A DNA stretch of 16,110 nucleotides from Phycisphaera mikurensis NBRC 102666 (GCA_945870475.1 CAMBSR010000020.1:1-16110), one strand, 5' to 3'; shown: positions 7,019-14,335, numbered from the stretch's first letter. Notes: a model not told the origin generated them from the letters alone. Translations and numbers: made by a program.

Positions 7019-7024
7019 AGTGTA
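7019..7024 (-). promoter_or_regulatory. -10-like hexamer (TACACT) 7 nt before the lpxA ATG
   Basis: TACACT on the minus strand ends 7 nt before the lpxA start codon, where a transcription start at or next to the ATG would be expected. No convincing -35 is visible. The divergent lipB start is only 44 nt away. Confidence 0.4.
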
Positions 7025-7041
7025 GGCACGTCGGTCGCGGC

Positions 7042-7047
7042 TAGGCT
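7042..7047 (+). promoter_or_regulatory. Weak -10-like hexamer (TAGGCT) 8 nt before the lipB ATG
   Basis: TAGGCT on the plus strand ends 8 nt before the lipB ATG. It matches the -10 consensus at only three positions (TA...T), but no other promoter-like sequence or Shine-Dalgarno is seen in the 44-nt space shared with lpxA. Confidence 0.25.
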
Positions 7048-7055
7048 TGGGGCCG

Positions 7056-7778
7056 ATGGACCGGAGCAACCAGCCATTCGAGGTCGAGCGGCTTGGCCGC
7101 ATGGCCTACGCGGACGCGCTTTCCCTGCAGCGCGAGCGGCACGCTGCGCTCGTCGAAGGCCGGGCCCAGGGCGTTCCGCACCGGGTGCTCCTGGTCGAGC
7201 ATCCGCCGGTGGTGACGGTCACGCGGAGGCAGGGCGCGCGGGAGCATGTGCTGGCGGACGAGGCGCTGCTTCAAACGTCCGGCGTCGAGCTCGTGGACAC
7301 CGACCGCGGGGGCGACGTCACGTACCACGGGCCGGGGCAGGCGATCGTCTATCCGATCGTCGACCTGCAGCGACTGGGTCTCGGGGTCCACGCCTACATC
7401 CGCGCGCTCGAGGAGGCAGCCATCCGCACCTGTGCTGCATGGGGCATCCCGTGCCACCGGCAGAAGGGCGCCACCGGCGTCTGGACCGGACACGAGGGCG
7501 ATGCCGAGGACGCCACGCGCAAGATCGCCGCCATCGGCGTGCGCGTCTCGCGTTCATGCACGCTGCACGGGATGGCGCTCAACGTGGAGCCGCAGCTCGG
7601 GCACTTCGGGCTGATCGTGCCGTGCGGGCTCCATGGCCGCGTGGTCACGAGCATGCGCGCCGAGGTCGGCGATGCATGTCCGTCGTTTGCGGAGGCGTCC
7701 GAACGGCTCGCGATGGAGACGGTCAATGCGCTGCGCGCGGCAGCGGCGGTCACTCGTCCTTCAGCGAAAGCTCCTTGA
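7056..7778 (+). CDS. lipB: Octanoyl-[acyl carrier protein]:protein N-octanoyltransferase LipB
   Basis: The only plus-strand gene, 240 residues. LipB moves octanoate from acyl carrier protein to lipoyl domains of 2-oxoacid dehydrogenases and the glycine cleavage H protein, ready for LipA to insert sulfur. The family signature RGGDVTYHGPGQ is at residues 84-95. The catalytic lysine is Lys156 in RKIAAIGVRV and the acyl-thioester cysteine is Cys190 in GLIVPCG; HGMALNV (171-177) lies between them. The ATG at 7056 is chosen over a TTG three codons earlier (7047), which would overlap the -10-like hexamer. The gene is divergent from lpxA (44 nt between starts). Its last 29 nt overlap the 3' end of the convergent ompH-like gene. 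LipA is not in the window. The identification is firm. Confidence 0.95.
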   Translation: MDRSNQPFEVERLGRMAYADALSLQRERHAALVEGRAQGVPHRVLLVEHPPVVTVTRRQGAREHVLADEALLQTSGVELVDTDRGGDVTYHGPGQAIVYPIVDLQRLGLGVHAYIRALEEAAIRTCAAWGIPCHRQKGATGVWTGHEGDAEDATRKIAAIGVRVSRSCTLHGMALNVEPQLGHFGLIVPCGLHGRVVTSMRAEVGDACPSFAEASERLAMETVNALRAAAAVTRPSAKAP

Positions 7779-8469
7779 GGAGCTCCGGCGTCAGGTCGAT
7801 GGTCTCGGGGTAGTGCAGGAAGGTGCGCAGCTGCACCTGCAGCATGGCGTCCGCCACGTTCCCGCTCTCGAAGGACTGGCTGGTGGGCACGAAGCGCAGC
7901 ACCAGGTCGACCTTGCTGCGGTCGGCGATGACGTCGACGGCGGCGGTCATCTCGCGGTAGGCCTTCTCGACCTGCTCGGCCTGGAGCTTGGAGAGCTTCT
8001 CCGTCATCTCCTTGCGCCAGCCCTCGACTTCCTTGAAGAACGCTTCCACCTCGGCGCGGCCGGCATCGAAGCCGGGGGCCTTCGGGTCGAGGTCCTTGTA
8101 CTTGGTCTCGAGCTCGGTGTAGCGCTTGCGGAACTCCTCGTCCTTGGCCTTGGCGGTCTCCTCGAGGCGCTTGCGCTCCTCGTCGAAGCGCTCGCTGCGG
8201 AGGAGGAGCTTCATGATCTTGTTGGTGTTCACCGCACCGAGCGACCACACCTTGGCGGTGGGCTGCTCGCCGAAGGCGATGCGGCCCTCGGAGTTGCGCA
8301 GGGTGAGGTTGGAGTCCTTGCCGGTCAGGATCACCGCGTCGGCCGGGCCGAGGTCGGAGGCGACCGTGGCGGCGGTGGCCACGGCGTGGCGCTCGGTGCC
8401 GCGCATGAAGGTGGCGGCGGCGAGGCAGGCGATGGCCGTGTAGAGGACGACTCGTTCGGTGGTGCGCAT
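7750..8469 (-). CDS. OmpH/Skp-family periplasmic chaperone
   Basis: A 239-residue exported protein with a short N-terminal hydrophobic segment (residues about 8-24, signal peptide or anchor) after MRTTER. A linker with a small beta-like segment follows, then the OmpH/Skp hallmark: an entry motif (VNTNKIMKLLLRSERF, 80-95), a long charged coiled coil (about 95-172, rich in Glu, Lys and Arg) and a closing segment (VIADRSKVDLVLRFVP, 180-195). Skp trimers hold unfolded outer-membrane proteins in tentacle-like coiled coils on the way to the BAM complex. The protein is longer than E. coli Skp (161), with extra residues before the coil and at the C-terminus. The start at 8469 puts the signal segment at the N-terminus; the longer frame to 8517 overlaps lepA. 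It lies 40 nt downstream of lepA and is probably in its operon. No Shine-Dalgarno is seen. Confidence 0.8.
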   Translation of the reverse strand: MRTTERVVLYTAIACLAAATFMRGTERHAVATAATVASDLGPADAVILTGKDSNLTLRNSEGRIAFGEQPTAKVWSLGAVNTNKIMKLLLRSERFDEERKRLEETAKAKDEEFRKRYTELETKYKDLDPKAPGFDAGRAEVEAFFKEVEGWRKEMTEKLSKLQAEQVEKAYREMTAAVDVIADRSKVDLVLRFVPTSQSFESGNVADAMLQVQLRTFLHYPETIDLTPELLKELSLKDE

Positions 8470-8509
8470 GGGTGTGGTGTGGGTCCGGGACCCGGCTCGT
8501 TCGCCCCGA

Positions 8510-10318
8510 TCAGTCACCCTGATCGAGGATGGCCATGAAGGCCTCCTGCGGGATCGACACGGTGCCGATCTGCTTCATTCGCTTCTTGCCGGCCTTCTGC
8601 TTCTCGAGCAGCTTGCGCTTTCGGCTGACGTCGCCGCCGTAGCACTTGGCGATGACGTTCTTGCGCATGCTCTTGATGCTCTCGCGGGCGATGATCTTGC
8701 CGCCGATCGCCGCCTGGAGCGGGATCTCGAACTGGTGGCGGTCGATCTGCTCCTTGAGCTTCTGGAGGATCTGGCGGCTGCGCTGCTCCGCGAAGTCGCG
8801 GTGGCAGATGAGGGCCAGCGCCTCGACGGCATCGCCGTTGACGAGGATCTGCACCTTCACGAGGTTGTCCTGGCGGTACGAGGTGATCTCGTAGTCCATG
8901 GTGCCGTAGCCGCGGGTCACGCTCTTCAGCTTGTCGTAGAAGTCGTAGATGATCTCGGCGAGCGGCAGCTCGTAGACCAGCATCTGCCGGTCCTCGCCGA
9001 TGGCCACCTGGCTCTGGAAGAGGCCGCGACGGTTGTCGCAGAGCTTCATCAGGTCGCCGATGTTGTCGTTGGGGCAGATGATCTCGATCTTGACGATCGG
9101 CTCGCGGATCTCCTGCACGATGCCCATGTCGGGGAGATCGGCGGGGTTGTGGATCTCGACGAGCTCGCCGTCGGACTTCAGCACCTGGTAGCTGACCGTC
9201 GGCGCGGTCTGGACTATGCTGACGTTGCCCTCGCGCTCGAGGCGCTCCTGCACGATGTCCATGTGCAGGAGGCCGAGGAACCCGCAGCGGAAGCCGAAGC
9301 CGAGGGCCTCGGAGTGCTGCGTCTCGTAGGTGAAGCTCGCATCGTTGATGTGGAGCTTCTCGATCGCCTCGCGGAGGCTCTCGAAGTCCGCGCGCTTGCC
9401 CGTGCCTTCCTCGTCGGTGGCGGGGTAGAAGTCGCAGAACACCATCTGGCGGGGCTCTTCGTAGCCGGGCAGGGCCTCGGTGGCGGGATCGTTCTCGAGG
9501 GTGACCGTGTCACCGACGCGGACGTCCGCGAGGCTGCGGATGCTGGCGCAGAGGTAACCCACCTGCGCGAAGCCCAGTTCCTTCATCTTCTGCGGGAACG
9601 GCGTGTTGCGGCCGAGGTCGGTGACGCTGAAGGTGCGCCCGGTTCCCATCATGCGGATCTTGTCGCCGGCGCGGATCTTGCCGTCGAAGACGCGGATGTA
9701 GACCACCACGCCGCGGTAGTCGTCGTACTTGCAGTCGAAGACGAGGGCGCGCAGCTGGCTCATCCGCTGGGCCGGCGGGGCGGGCAGGCGCTCCACGATC
9801 CGGTCGAGGAGCTCGTTGATGCCCTTGCCGCTCTTGGCGCTGACCTGCAGGCAGTCCTCGGCGGGCAGGCCGAAGACCTGCTCCACCTCCATGGCCACCT
9901 TGTCGGGGTTGGCGGCGGGCAGGTCGATCTTGTTGATGACCGGGATCAGGGTGAGGTCGTTGGAAACCGCGAGATACGCGTTGGCCACGGTCTGGGCCTG
10001 GACGCCCTGGGTGCTGTCCACCACCAGCACGGCGCCTTCGCATGCCTTCAGCGCGCGGCTCACCTCGTAGGTGAAGTCCACGTGGCCGGGCGTGTCGATG
10101 AAGTTGAGTTCGTAGTCCTCGCCCTGGTAGCGGTGGGTCACCGTCACGGCGGATGCCTTGATGGTGATGCCGCGCTCGCGCTCGAGGTCCATCGAGTCGA
10201 GCATCTGCGCGCGCGCCTCGCGGTCGCTGACGGCCTTGGTGGCCTGCAGCAGGCGGTCGGCAAGGGTGCTCTTGCCGTGGTCGATGTGGGCGATGATGGA
10301 GAAGTTTCGGATGCGCAC
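8510..10318 (-). CDS. lepA: Elongation factor 4 (LepA) GTPase
   Basis: A 602-residue translational GTPase, the usual LepA length. GTPase motifs are AHIDHGKS (10-17, P-loop), RGITIKA (49-55, switch I), DTPGH (75-79, switch II) and NKID (129-132). The later region has the LepA pattern, including GFGFRCGFLGLLHMDI and the C-terminal LepA-specific domain near CYGGDVSRKRKLLEKQKAGKK. LepA acts on the ribosome (back-translocation in vitro; roles in initiation and 30S assembly proposed). The start is GTG at 10318 (giving MRIRNFSIIAHIDHG); an in-frame TAG shortly upstream leaves no better choice. It lies 39 nt after the zinc-ribbon gene and before the ompH-like gene, so these are probably co-transcribed. 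The identification is certain. Confidence 0.98.
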   Translation of the reverse strand: MRIRNFSIIAHIDHGKSTLADRLLQATKAVSDREARAQMLDSMDLERERGITIKASAVTVTHRYQGEDYELNFIDTPGHVDFTYEVSRALKACEGAVLVVDSTQGVQAQTVANAYLAVSNDLTLIPVINKIDLPAANPDKVAMEVEQVFGLPAEDCLQVSAKSGKGINELLDRIVERLPAPPAQRMSQLRALVFDCKYDDYRGVVVYIRVFDGKIRAGDKIRMMGTGRTFSVTDLGRNTPFPQKMKELGFAQVGYLCASIRSLADVRVGDTVTLENDPATEALPGYEEPRQMVFCDFYPATDEEGTGKRADFESLREAIEKLHINDASFTYETQHSEALGFGFRCGFLGLLHMDIVQERLEREGNVSIVQTAPTVSYQVLKSDGELVEIHNPADLPDMGIVQEIREPIVKIEIICPNDNIGDLMKLCDNRRGLFQSQVAIGEDRQMLVYELPLAEIIYDFYDKLKSVTRGYGTMDYEITSYRQDNLVKVQILVNGDAVEALALICHRDFAEQRSRQILQKLKEQIDRHQFEIPLQAAIGGKIIARESIKSMRKNVIAKCYGGDVSRKRKLLEKQKAGKKRMKQIGTVSIPQEAFMAILDQGD

Positions 10319-10357
10319 GGGGGCTTTCGGCGGTCTCGCCGGGGAAAGTCCCCAAGT

Positions 10358-10801
10358 CTAGCGGGGATCCGAGGTGCCCGAACCGCATTCCGGGCAGTTG
10401 GCCGGGGTTGCAGGCCCGAGAAGGTGCCCGCAGGCGATGCAGGTGGGGTACCCGCGCGCAGTGAGCGCCGCGCGGACGAACGGGATGTACGTCCGCTTCA
10501 TGGCGATCGAGAAGGCGATGTGCTGGAGCAGGAGATAGAGCGGCACGAGCGCCAGCCCGACGGCGAGCAGCGTCGTGGGGCTGAGTGATCCCAGCGCGCG
10601 CCCGTGGTCGTCCGCGATCACCAGGCGCACTGCGCCGACGAACAGCACCGCCGGAACGAGCGAGATCCACGTGAACGACCAGCACGCGCGCCAGTCGCGC
10701 AGCATCCGGATATTGGCGTCCCAATGGAGCGCTGCCTGCTCGCGCAGCGAGAGCCGCAGCGCGGGGTCATGGAAGCGCGGCCACCAGTTCCAGTCAGCCA
10801 T
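10358..10801 (-). CDS. Two-TM membrane protein with C-terminal zinc ribbon, unknown function
   Basis: A 147-residue protein I do not recognise. Residues 1-40 are Trp/Arg-rich and probably cytoplasmic. Two hydrophobic helices follow (about 41-63 and 76-98), then a short cytoplasmic tail ending in a zinc ribbon with CIACG (121-125) and CPECG (136-140), four cysteines in a CxxC-x11-CxxC layout. Small membrane proteins ending in such ribbons are frequent in Planctomycetota (general recollection). Its ATG lies inside the end of the upstream secreted-protein gene: the stop TGA of that gene is within ATGGCTGA (8-nt overlap), so translation is probably coupled. The gene is followed 39 nt later by lepA. 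No catalytic motif is visible. Confidence 0.75.
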   Translation of the reverse strand: MADWNWWPRFHDPALRLSLREQAALHWDANIRMLRDWRACWSFTWISLVPAVLFVGAVRLVIADDHGRALGSLSPTTLLAVGLALVPLYLLLQHIAFSIAMKRTYIPFVRAALTARGYPTCIACGHLLGPATPANCPECGSGTSDPR

Positions 10802-11633
10802 GGTCCGTGGGCGCGTGCTGCGCGGTGCCGGGTGCGCGCATGTTCGGAAGTGGCATGGCGCCTGTCGCAGCCTGCTTGCTTGCGTCGGCGGGCGGCGCCT
10901 TGGAGTCCGGGGCGGAAGGCTTCGCCGGCGGAGTGACCGCCGATGCGGCCGGCGCGGGCTCTGCCTTGGTGGGATCCGTGGGCGGATGGGTCATGCGCCC
11001 GCCGCGACCTTCAAGGACGAACTGCCCGTTCGCATCGCGCACGCACCGCACGCTGATCGGGTCGATCGCGGGGCTGTCGGGCGCGAGCGTCAGGACATCG
11101 CCGTCGGTGTTCCAGATTCCCGAGTGCTGGGTGATGCCCTGCGAGGGAGCGGTGCGCTGCCATTCGTAGCGGCCGTTCTCGAGGACGAGGAGGCTTTCCG
11201 ACGCCGCCACCCACGCGCCGAGCATGTCGTCTGCAGGGATGTGGGGCGCGCTGCCCACCTTGCGGAAGTCCTTCATGCCGTCGCGGCGCAGTTCCGTGAC
11301 GCCGTCCTCCTTCTGGAGGTTGACGCGGAAGCGCGTGCCGGACTTGGCGCGGTACGGCTCGAGATCGAAGAAGACGTAGTTGCTGCGCCGCCAGGCGCCC
11401 AGCTCCACCGGGCGCTTGAAGCGGTCCTGCGAGACCCACAGCCGGTAGGCGCCGTTGGCATCGAGGCGCATGAGTTCCGTGCCGTTGGTCCACCAGCCAT
11501 CGAGGGGCTCGGGCTTGGAGGGATCGAATTCGAGTGGCCGCTCGGGGGTCTTGCCGGAGTTCTGCGCGGCTGCCGGCAGGGTGGTGGCTGCGGCGAGCAG
11601 GAGCGCGATGACAAGTGATCGGGAGGTCATCAT
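10794..11633 (-). CDS. Secreted protein with two internal ~93-residue-period repeats and a Pro/Ala tail, unknown function
   Basis: A 279-residue protein with a clear signal peptide (MMTSRSLVIALLLAAATTLP, cleavage likely after AAA-Q near 23-24). Two copies of a beta-rich unit follow: repeat A from about 44 and repeat B from about 138, aligning without gaps at an offset of 93. Shared residues are Gly46/139, Trp48/141, Glu53/146, Asn60/153, Gly61/154, Tyr63/156, Gly79/172, Trp81/174 and Val87/180. The G-x-W ... G-x-Y ... G-x-W pattern suggests short beta-sandwich or lipocalin-like halves (inference). Residues about 216-279 are a Pro/Ala/Lys linker-like tail. No enzyme motif is visible. The start could be either of two adjacent ATGs (11633 or 11630). 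A TATAGG hexamer lies 8 nt upstream. It overlaps the zinc-ribbon gene by 8 nt. Confidence 0.75.
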   Translation of the reverse strand: MMTSRSLVIALLLAAATTLPAAAQNSGKTPERPLEFDPSKPEPLDGWWTNGTELMRLDANGAYRLWVSQDRFKRPVELGAWRRSNYVFFDLEPYRAKSGTRFRVNLQKEDGVTELRRDGMKDFRKVGSAPHIPADDMLGAWVAASESLLVLENGRYEWQRTAPSQGITQHSGIWNTDGDVLTLAPDSPAIDPISVRCVRDANGQFVLEGRGGRMTHPPTDPTKAEPAPAASAVTPPAKPSAPDSKAPPADASKQAATGAMPLPNMRAPGTAQHAPTDHG

Positions 11634-11641
11634 GGCATGAG

Positions 11642-11647
11642 CCTATA
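11642..11647 (-). promoter_or_regulatory. -10-like hexamer (TATAGG) 8 nt before the secreted-protein ATG
   Basis: TATAGG on the minus strand matches four of six positions of the -10 consensus and sits 8 nt before the first ATG, after a 121-nt gap from rimO. No good -35 is visible. A short hairpin near the rimO stop (AGGCCC 11725-11730 with 11736-11741) has no T-run and is a weak terminator candidate. Confidence 0.35.
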
Positions 11648-11754
11648 CGTGCCCGCCGTCGCGATAGATCGCCGATTGGCGGGAATTGCCCTGCAGGCTG
11701 ACGGGGCGCGATGCGATCGGCGGGAGGCCCCAGGTGGGCCTGCCACCGCGTATC

Positions 11755-13314
11755 TCAGTGCCGGATCACCGGCAGGATGACCTTGCGCTCGATGTCCGAG
11801 GTTGGCTGGACCACGAGGTCGTAGCCGTCGCTTCCGACCACGGTGCACCGGACCAGCTCGCCCGGGGAGAGCTTCTCCCGGGACAGGATGTAGGTGAGGG
11901 CATCGATCTGCGGCGCCTGGTGGTAGCAGCGACCCGTGTGGAGGATGCCGCCCTCGGTGACACCGGGCGTGGCTCGGCCGGCAGTGCCGCCCGCCGCGGG
12001 GCCGTCGACGAGCACGTCGAACTGGACGCGCTGCTCGGCCTGGTAGGCGGCGTTCTCGAAGGCGATCTCCTGCTGCGCGAGCATCAGTTCGCGTTCGCGC
12101 TCGGCCTTGACCTCGTCCGGGACGTGGAGCGCGGGGTCCGCGTCCATGGTGCCCGCGGGCGTGCCATCCTCGGGGGAGTACTTGAAGACGCCCATGGCGT
12201 CGAAGCCGAACTCCTGCACGAACTCGAGCAGTTCCTCGTGGTCCTGCTGCGTTTCGCCAGGGAACCCGGTGATGAACGTGGTGCGGATGGCGATGCCGGG
12301 CATCCGCTCGCGGAGCTTCTCGAGGAGCTCCGCCTGCTGCTCCTTGGAGGTGTGGCGCCGCATGGCGGTGAGCATGCGCGTGCTCATGTGCTGGAGCGGC
12401 ATGTCGATGTACTTGACCACGTGCTCGAGGCCGGCCATGGCATCGATCATCTCGTCGGAGAAGTTCGAGGGGTAGGCGTACATGAGCCGCGCCCAGCCGG
12501 TGCCGTGCTCGCGCACCGCGCCGTCCACCACGCGGAGCATGCCCACGAGGCCCTCGCCGTAGCCGATGTCGTTGCCGAAGCTGGTGGTGTCCTGGCCGAT
12601 GAGGTTCAATTCGAACGCACCGTCGGCGAGCAGGGCGCGCGCCTCGGAGACGATGGTCTCCACGGGCTTCGAGCGCATCTTGCCTCGGATCGACGGGATG
12701 GTGCAGAACGCGCAGCGCTGGTTGCAGCCCTCGCTGATGCGCAGGTATGCCCAGTGCCGCGGCGTGAGGCGGAAGCGGTTCAAGTCGTCCTCGAAGTAGC
12801 CGATGCCCTTGCCGTCCTTGCCGTTGACGGTGAGCCCGGTGGTCTGCATGCCGCGCTCGGCGGCTGCCTGCAGCGCGTTGCCGGCGATCCAGTAGCGGGG
12901 CGCGTCCGTGCCGGCGGTGCCGGGGCCGGCATTCGCCTCGCGCGCCGCGCGACCGCTGACGGCGTCCATGATGTGGTCGCGGTCGAAGACGCCGATCATG
13001 GCGTCGATGCCGGGGGCCCACTCGAGCATCTTGGCGCGATGGCGCTGCACGAGGCAGCCGGCCACCACCACGCGCTTGGTCTTGCCGGCGCGCTTGCGCT
13101 CGAGTGCTTCCTGGATCACGTCAAGGCTCTCGTCCTTGGAGGCTTCCAGGAACCCGCAGGTGTTGATGACGATGGCGTCCGCGCCGTCATGGTCGGAGAC
13201 GAGCTTCATGCCGCCCGTTGCGAGGACGCCGAGCATCTTCTCGCTGTCGACCAGGTTCTTCGGGCAGCCGAGGCTGACGAAGGCAACCGAGCGGATCTCG
13301 TCGGAGTGGGGCAT
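11755..13314 (-). CDS. rimO: Ribosomal protein S12 methylthiotransferase RimO
   Basis: A 519-residue radical-SAM methylthiotransferase that adds a methylthio group to the conserved aspartate of ribosomal protein S12. The N-terminal domain carries one iron-sulfur cluster through Cys17 (SLGCPKNLVDSE, the RimO rather than MiaB form), Cys53 (NTCGF) and Cys87 (AGCL). The radical-SAM cluster cysteines are 197, 201 and 204 (EGCNQRCAFCTIP). GFPGET follows, and a C-terminal TRAM domain ends the protein. It is longer than the usual 430-450 residues because about 45 extra residues lie between the two cluster regions (about 120-173, Ala/Gly-rich) and a small Gly/Ala insert lies in the TRAM region. The start at 13314 gives the usual short lead to the first cysteine. 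It lies 26 nt after the second YkgJ-like gene; TAGAAT sits 9 nt before the ATG, so it may also have its own promoter. Confidence 0.96.
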   Translation of the reverse strand: MPHSDEIRSVAFVSLGCPKNLVDSEKMLGVLATGGMKLVSDHDGADAIVINTCGFLEASKDESLDVIQEALERKRAGKTKRVVVAGCLVQRHRAKMLEWAPGIDAMIGVFDRDHIMDAVSGRAAREANAGPGTAGTDAPRYWIAGNALQAAAERGMQTTGLTVNGKDGKGIGYFEDDLNRFRLTPRHWAYLRISEGCNQRCAFCTIPSIRGKMRSKPVETIVSEARALLADGAFELNLIGQDTTSFGNDIGYGEGLVGMLRVVDGAVREHGTGWARLMYAYPSNFSDEMIDAMAGLEHVVKYIDMPLQHMSTRMLTAMRRHTSKEQQAELLEKLRERMPGIAIRTTFITGFPGETQQDHEELLEFVQEFGFDAMGVFKYSPEDGTPAGTMDADPALHVPDEVKAERERELMLAQQEIAFENAAYQAEQRVQFDVLVDGPAAGGTAGRATPGVTEGGILHTGRCYHQAPQIDALTYILSREKLSPGELVRCTVVGSDGYDLVVQPTSDIERKVILPVIRH

Positions 13315-13323
13315 GGGGAATCG

Positions 13324-13329
13324 ATTCTA
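13324..13329 (-). promoter_or_regulatory. -10-like hexamer (TAGAAT) 9 nt before the rimO ATG
   Basis: TAGAAT on the minus strand matches five of six -10 consensus positions and ends 9 nt before the rimO ATG in the 26-nt gap after the cysteine-cluster gene. No Shine-Dalgarno is present and no -35 at normal spacing was found. Confidence 0.4.
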
Positions 13330-13340
13330 GGGGTTCGGGC

Positions 13341-13850
13341 TCAGGACGCGAAGTACGCAAGCATCGTTCGCCATTCGCCGTAGCGGTATGGGACGTCGTG
13401 CGCCTCGTGGAGCGCGCGCAGGCGTGCCAGCATGCGCTCGGAGAGGTCTTCCTGCCACCTGGCGGCCTTCGGGTCGCAGAAATAGGCGCGGCAGCCAAGG
13501 GGGCGGACAGGGTGCACGCCGCAGAGGCCTTCCACCAGGAACGGGCAGTCGCCGCGCGCTGCGGCAGCGCGGACGCCGGCAGCGTCGGGCACGGTGCCGG
13601 CGCCGCGCAGGCACCAGGCAGCCTCGAGGCCGGTGACGTAGAGCTTGTGGCCCCACTCCTCGAAGCGGCAGCAGCGGCCGCTCGCGTTGCAGACGGGCTG
13701 GAGCGCGGCCGTCTCGGCGGCCACGTCGTCATAGATGGCGCGCACGGCGGCGTCGATGTCCGGACTCCACGCAGCTGCGCTCCAGCGCTCGGCGAGCTGC
13801 GCGGCATCCGGTGGAAGTGCGGCGAACGGGTCGCCGGCGCCGCGGTTCAA
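13341..13850 (-). CDS. YkgJ-type CxxCxxCC cysteine-cluster protein, second copy
   Basis: A 169-residue protein of the YkgJ-type 'putative zinc- or iron-chelating' family. Eight cysteines (54, 60, 61, 80, 102, 110, 120, 125) include NASGRCCRF (55-63) and the pair GDCPFL (100-105) and RPLGCRAYFC (116-125), the layout of these small metal-binding proteins. No ATG fits. The start is inferred as TTG at 13850, which overlaps the previous gene's stop as TTGA and has GGGAG about 8-9 nt upstream, pointing to translational coupling. The N-terminal 50 residues are Ala-rich and helical, and the C-terminal 35 form a charged helix. It aligns with the preceding gene around the shared D-C-x-F-L ... C-G ... 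R-P-x-x-C-R block, so the two look like diverged tandem paralogs. The metal and function are unknown. rimO, an iron-sulfur enzyme, follows after 26 nt. Confidence 0.8.
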   Translation of the reverse strand: MNRGAGDPFAALPPDAAQLAERWSAAAWSPDIDAAVRAIYDDVAAETAALQPVCNASGRCCRFEEWGHKLYVTGLEAAWCLRGAGTVPDAAGVRAAAARGDCPFLVEGLCGVHPVRPLGCRAYFCDPKAARWQEDLSERMLARLRALHEAHDVPYRYGEWRTMLAYFAS

Positions 13851-14329
13851 CGCGCCCAGCTCCCGCCCTCGGCCTTGTCGCGCTCGAGTGCGATGCGGAT
13901 CTGGAGGTAGTCGTGCACCGGGCCCTTGTCCATGCCGGGACAGGGAACGTGCTTCATGGTGTCTTCCCAGGCCTTGCGGCTCTTGAGGTTGCCGTCCCAG
14001 AAGGGCCACGTGCGGCACTGCTCGGGGCGTGCCTCGTAGAGGCCGCAGACCGCCTTGCCGGGGATCGAGTTGCGGTCGAGGAAGATGCAGTCGTTGCCGA
14101 ACTCCGTCTGCTTCTCGCGCAGCGAGCGGTGCTTGCCGACCTTGCGCGAGTAGCGCTCCAGGAACTCCGCGACGGGCATGCCCATCTTCTGCGCCATGGC
14201 GGTGCCTTCGTCGGGCGTGAAGAGGACAACGCCTTCGGGGCCCGTGCAGCAGTTGCCGCACATGGTGCATTCGAAGCGGAGGCCGTCGCGGTACCAGGGC
14301 TCGCCCTTGCCGGGCGTGGTGGGGGTCAT
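13847..14329 (-). CDS. YkgJ-type CxxCxxCC cysteine-cluster protein, first copy
   Basis: A 160-residue protein starting at ATG 14329 (MTPTTPGKGEPWYRDGLRF); the open frame extends to 14509 inside the protease gene, but that part is a shadow. The metal-binding signature FECTMCGNCCTG (19-30) has the C-x2-C-x2-CC motif of the YkgJ-type putative zinc- or iron-chelating family. Cys81 (GNDCIFL), Cys95 (AVCGLYE), Cys105 (RPEQCRTWPFW) and Cys130 complete the set of eight. Reported family members are small cytoplasmic proteins of unresolved function. The stop overlaps the TTG start of the second copy. The protease stop lies 43 nt upstream. TACGAT sits 6 nt before the ATG and no Shine-Dalgarno is seen. 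Confidence 0.88.
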   Translation of the reverse strand: MTPTTPGKGEPWYRDGLRFECTMCGNCCTGPEGVVLFTPDEGTAMAQKMGMPVAEFLERYSRKVGKHRSLREKQTEFGNDCIFLDRNSIPGKAVCGLYEARPEQCRTWPFWDGNLKSRKAWEDTMKHVPCPGMDKGPVHDYLQIRIALERDKAEGGSWAR

Positions 14330-14335
14330 GTCCCA

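Noticed and set aside
7769..7784. Hairpin AGCTCC-TTGA-GGAGCT at the lipB stop, as a bidirectional terminator
   Set aside because: The stem is only 6 bp, has no T-run on either side, and lies inside ompH-like coding sequence.
8459..10588. Plus-strand open frame of 709 codons antisense to lepA
   Set aside because: LepA on the minus strand is certain; the plus frame has shadow-type composition and no motifs.
11630..13021. Minus-strand open frame of 463 codons overlapping rimO
   Set aside because: Arg/His/Pro-rich frame-shifted shadow of rimO.
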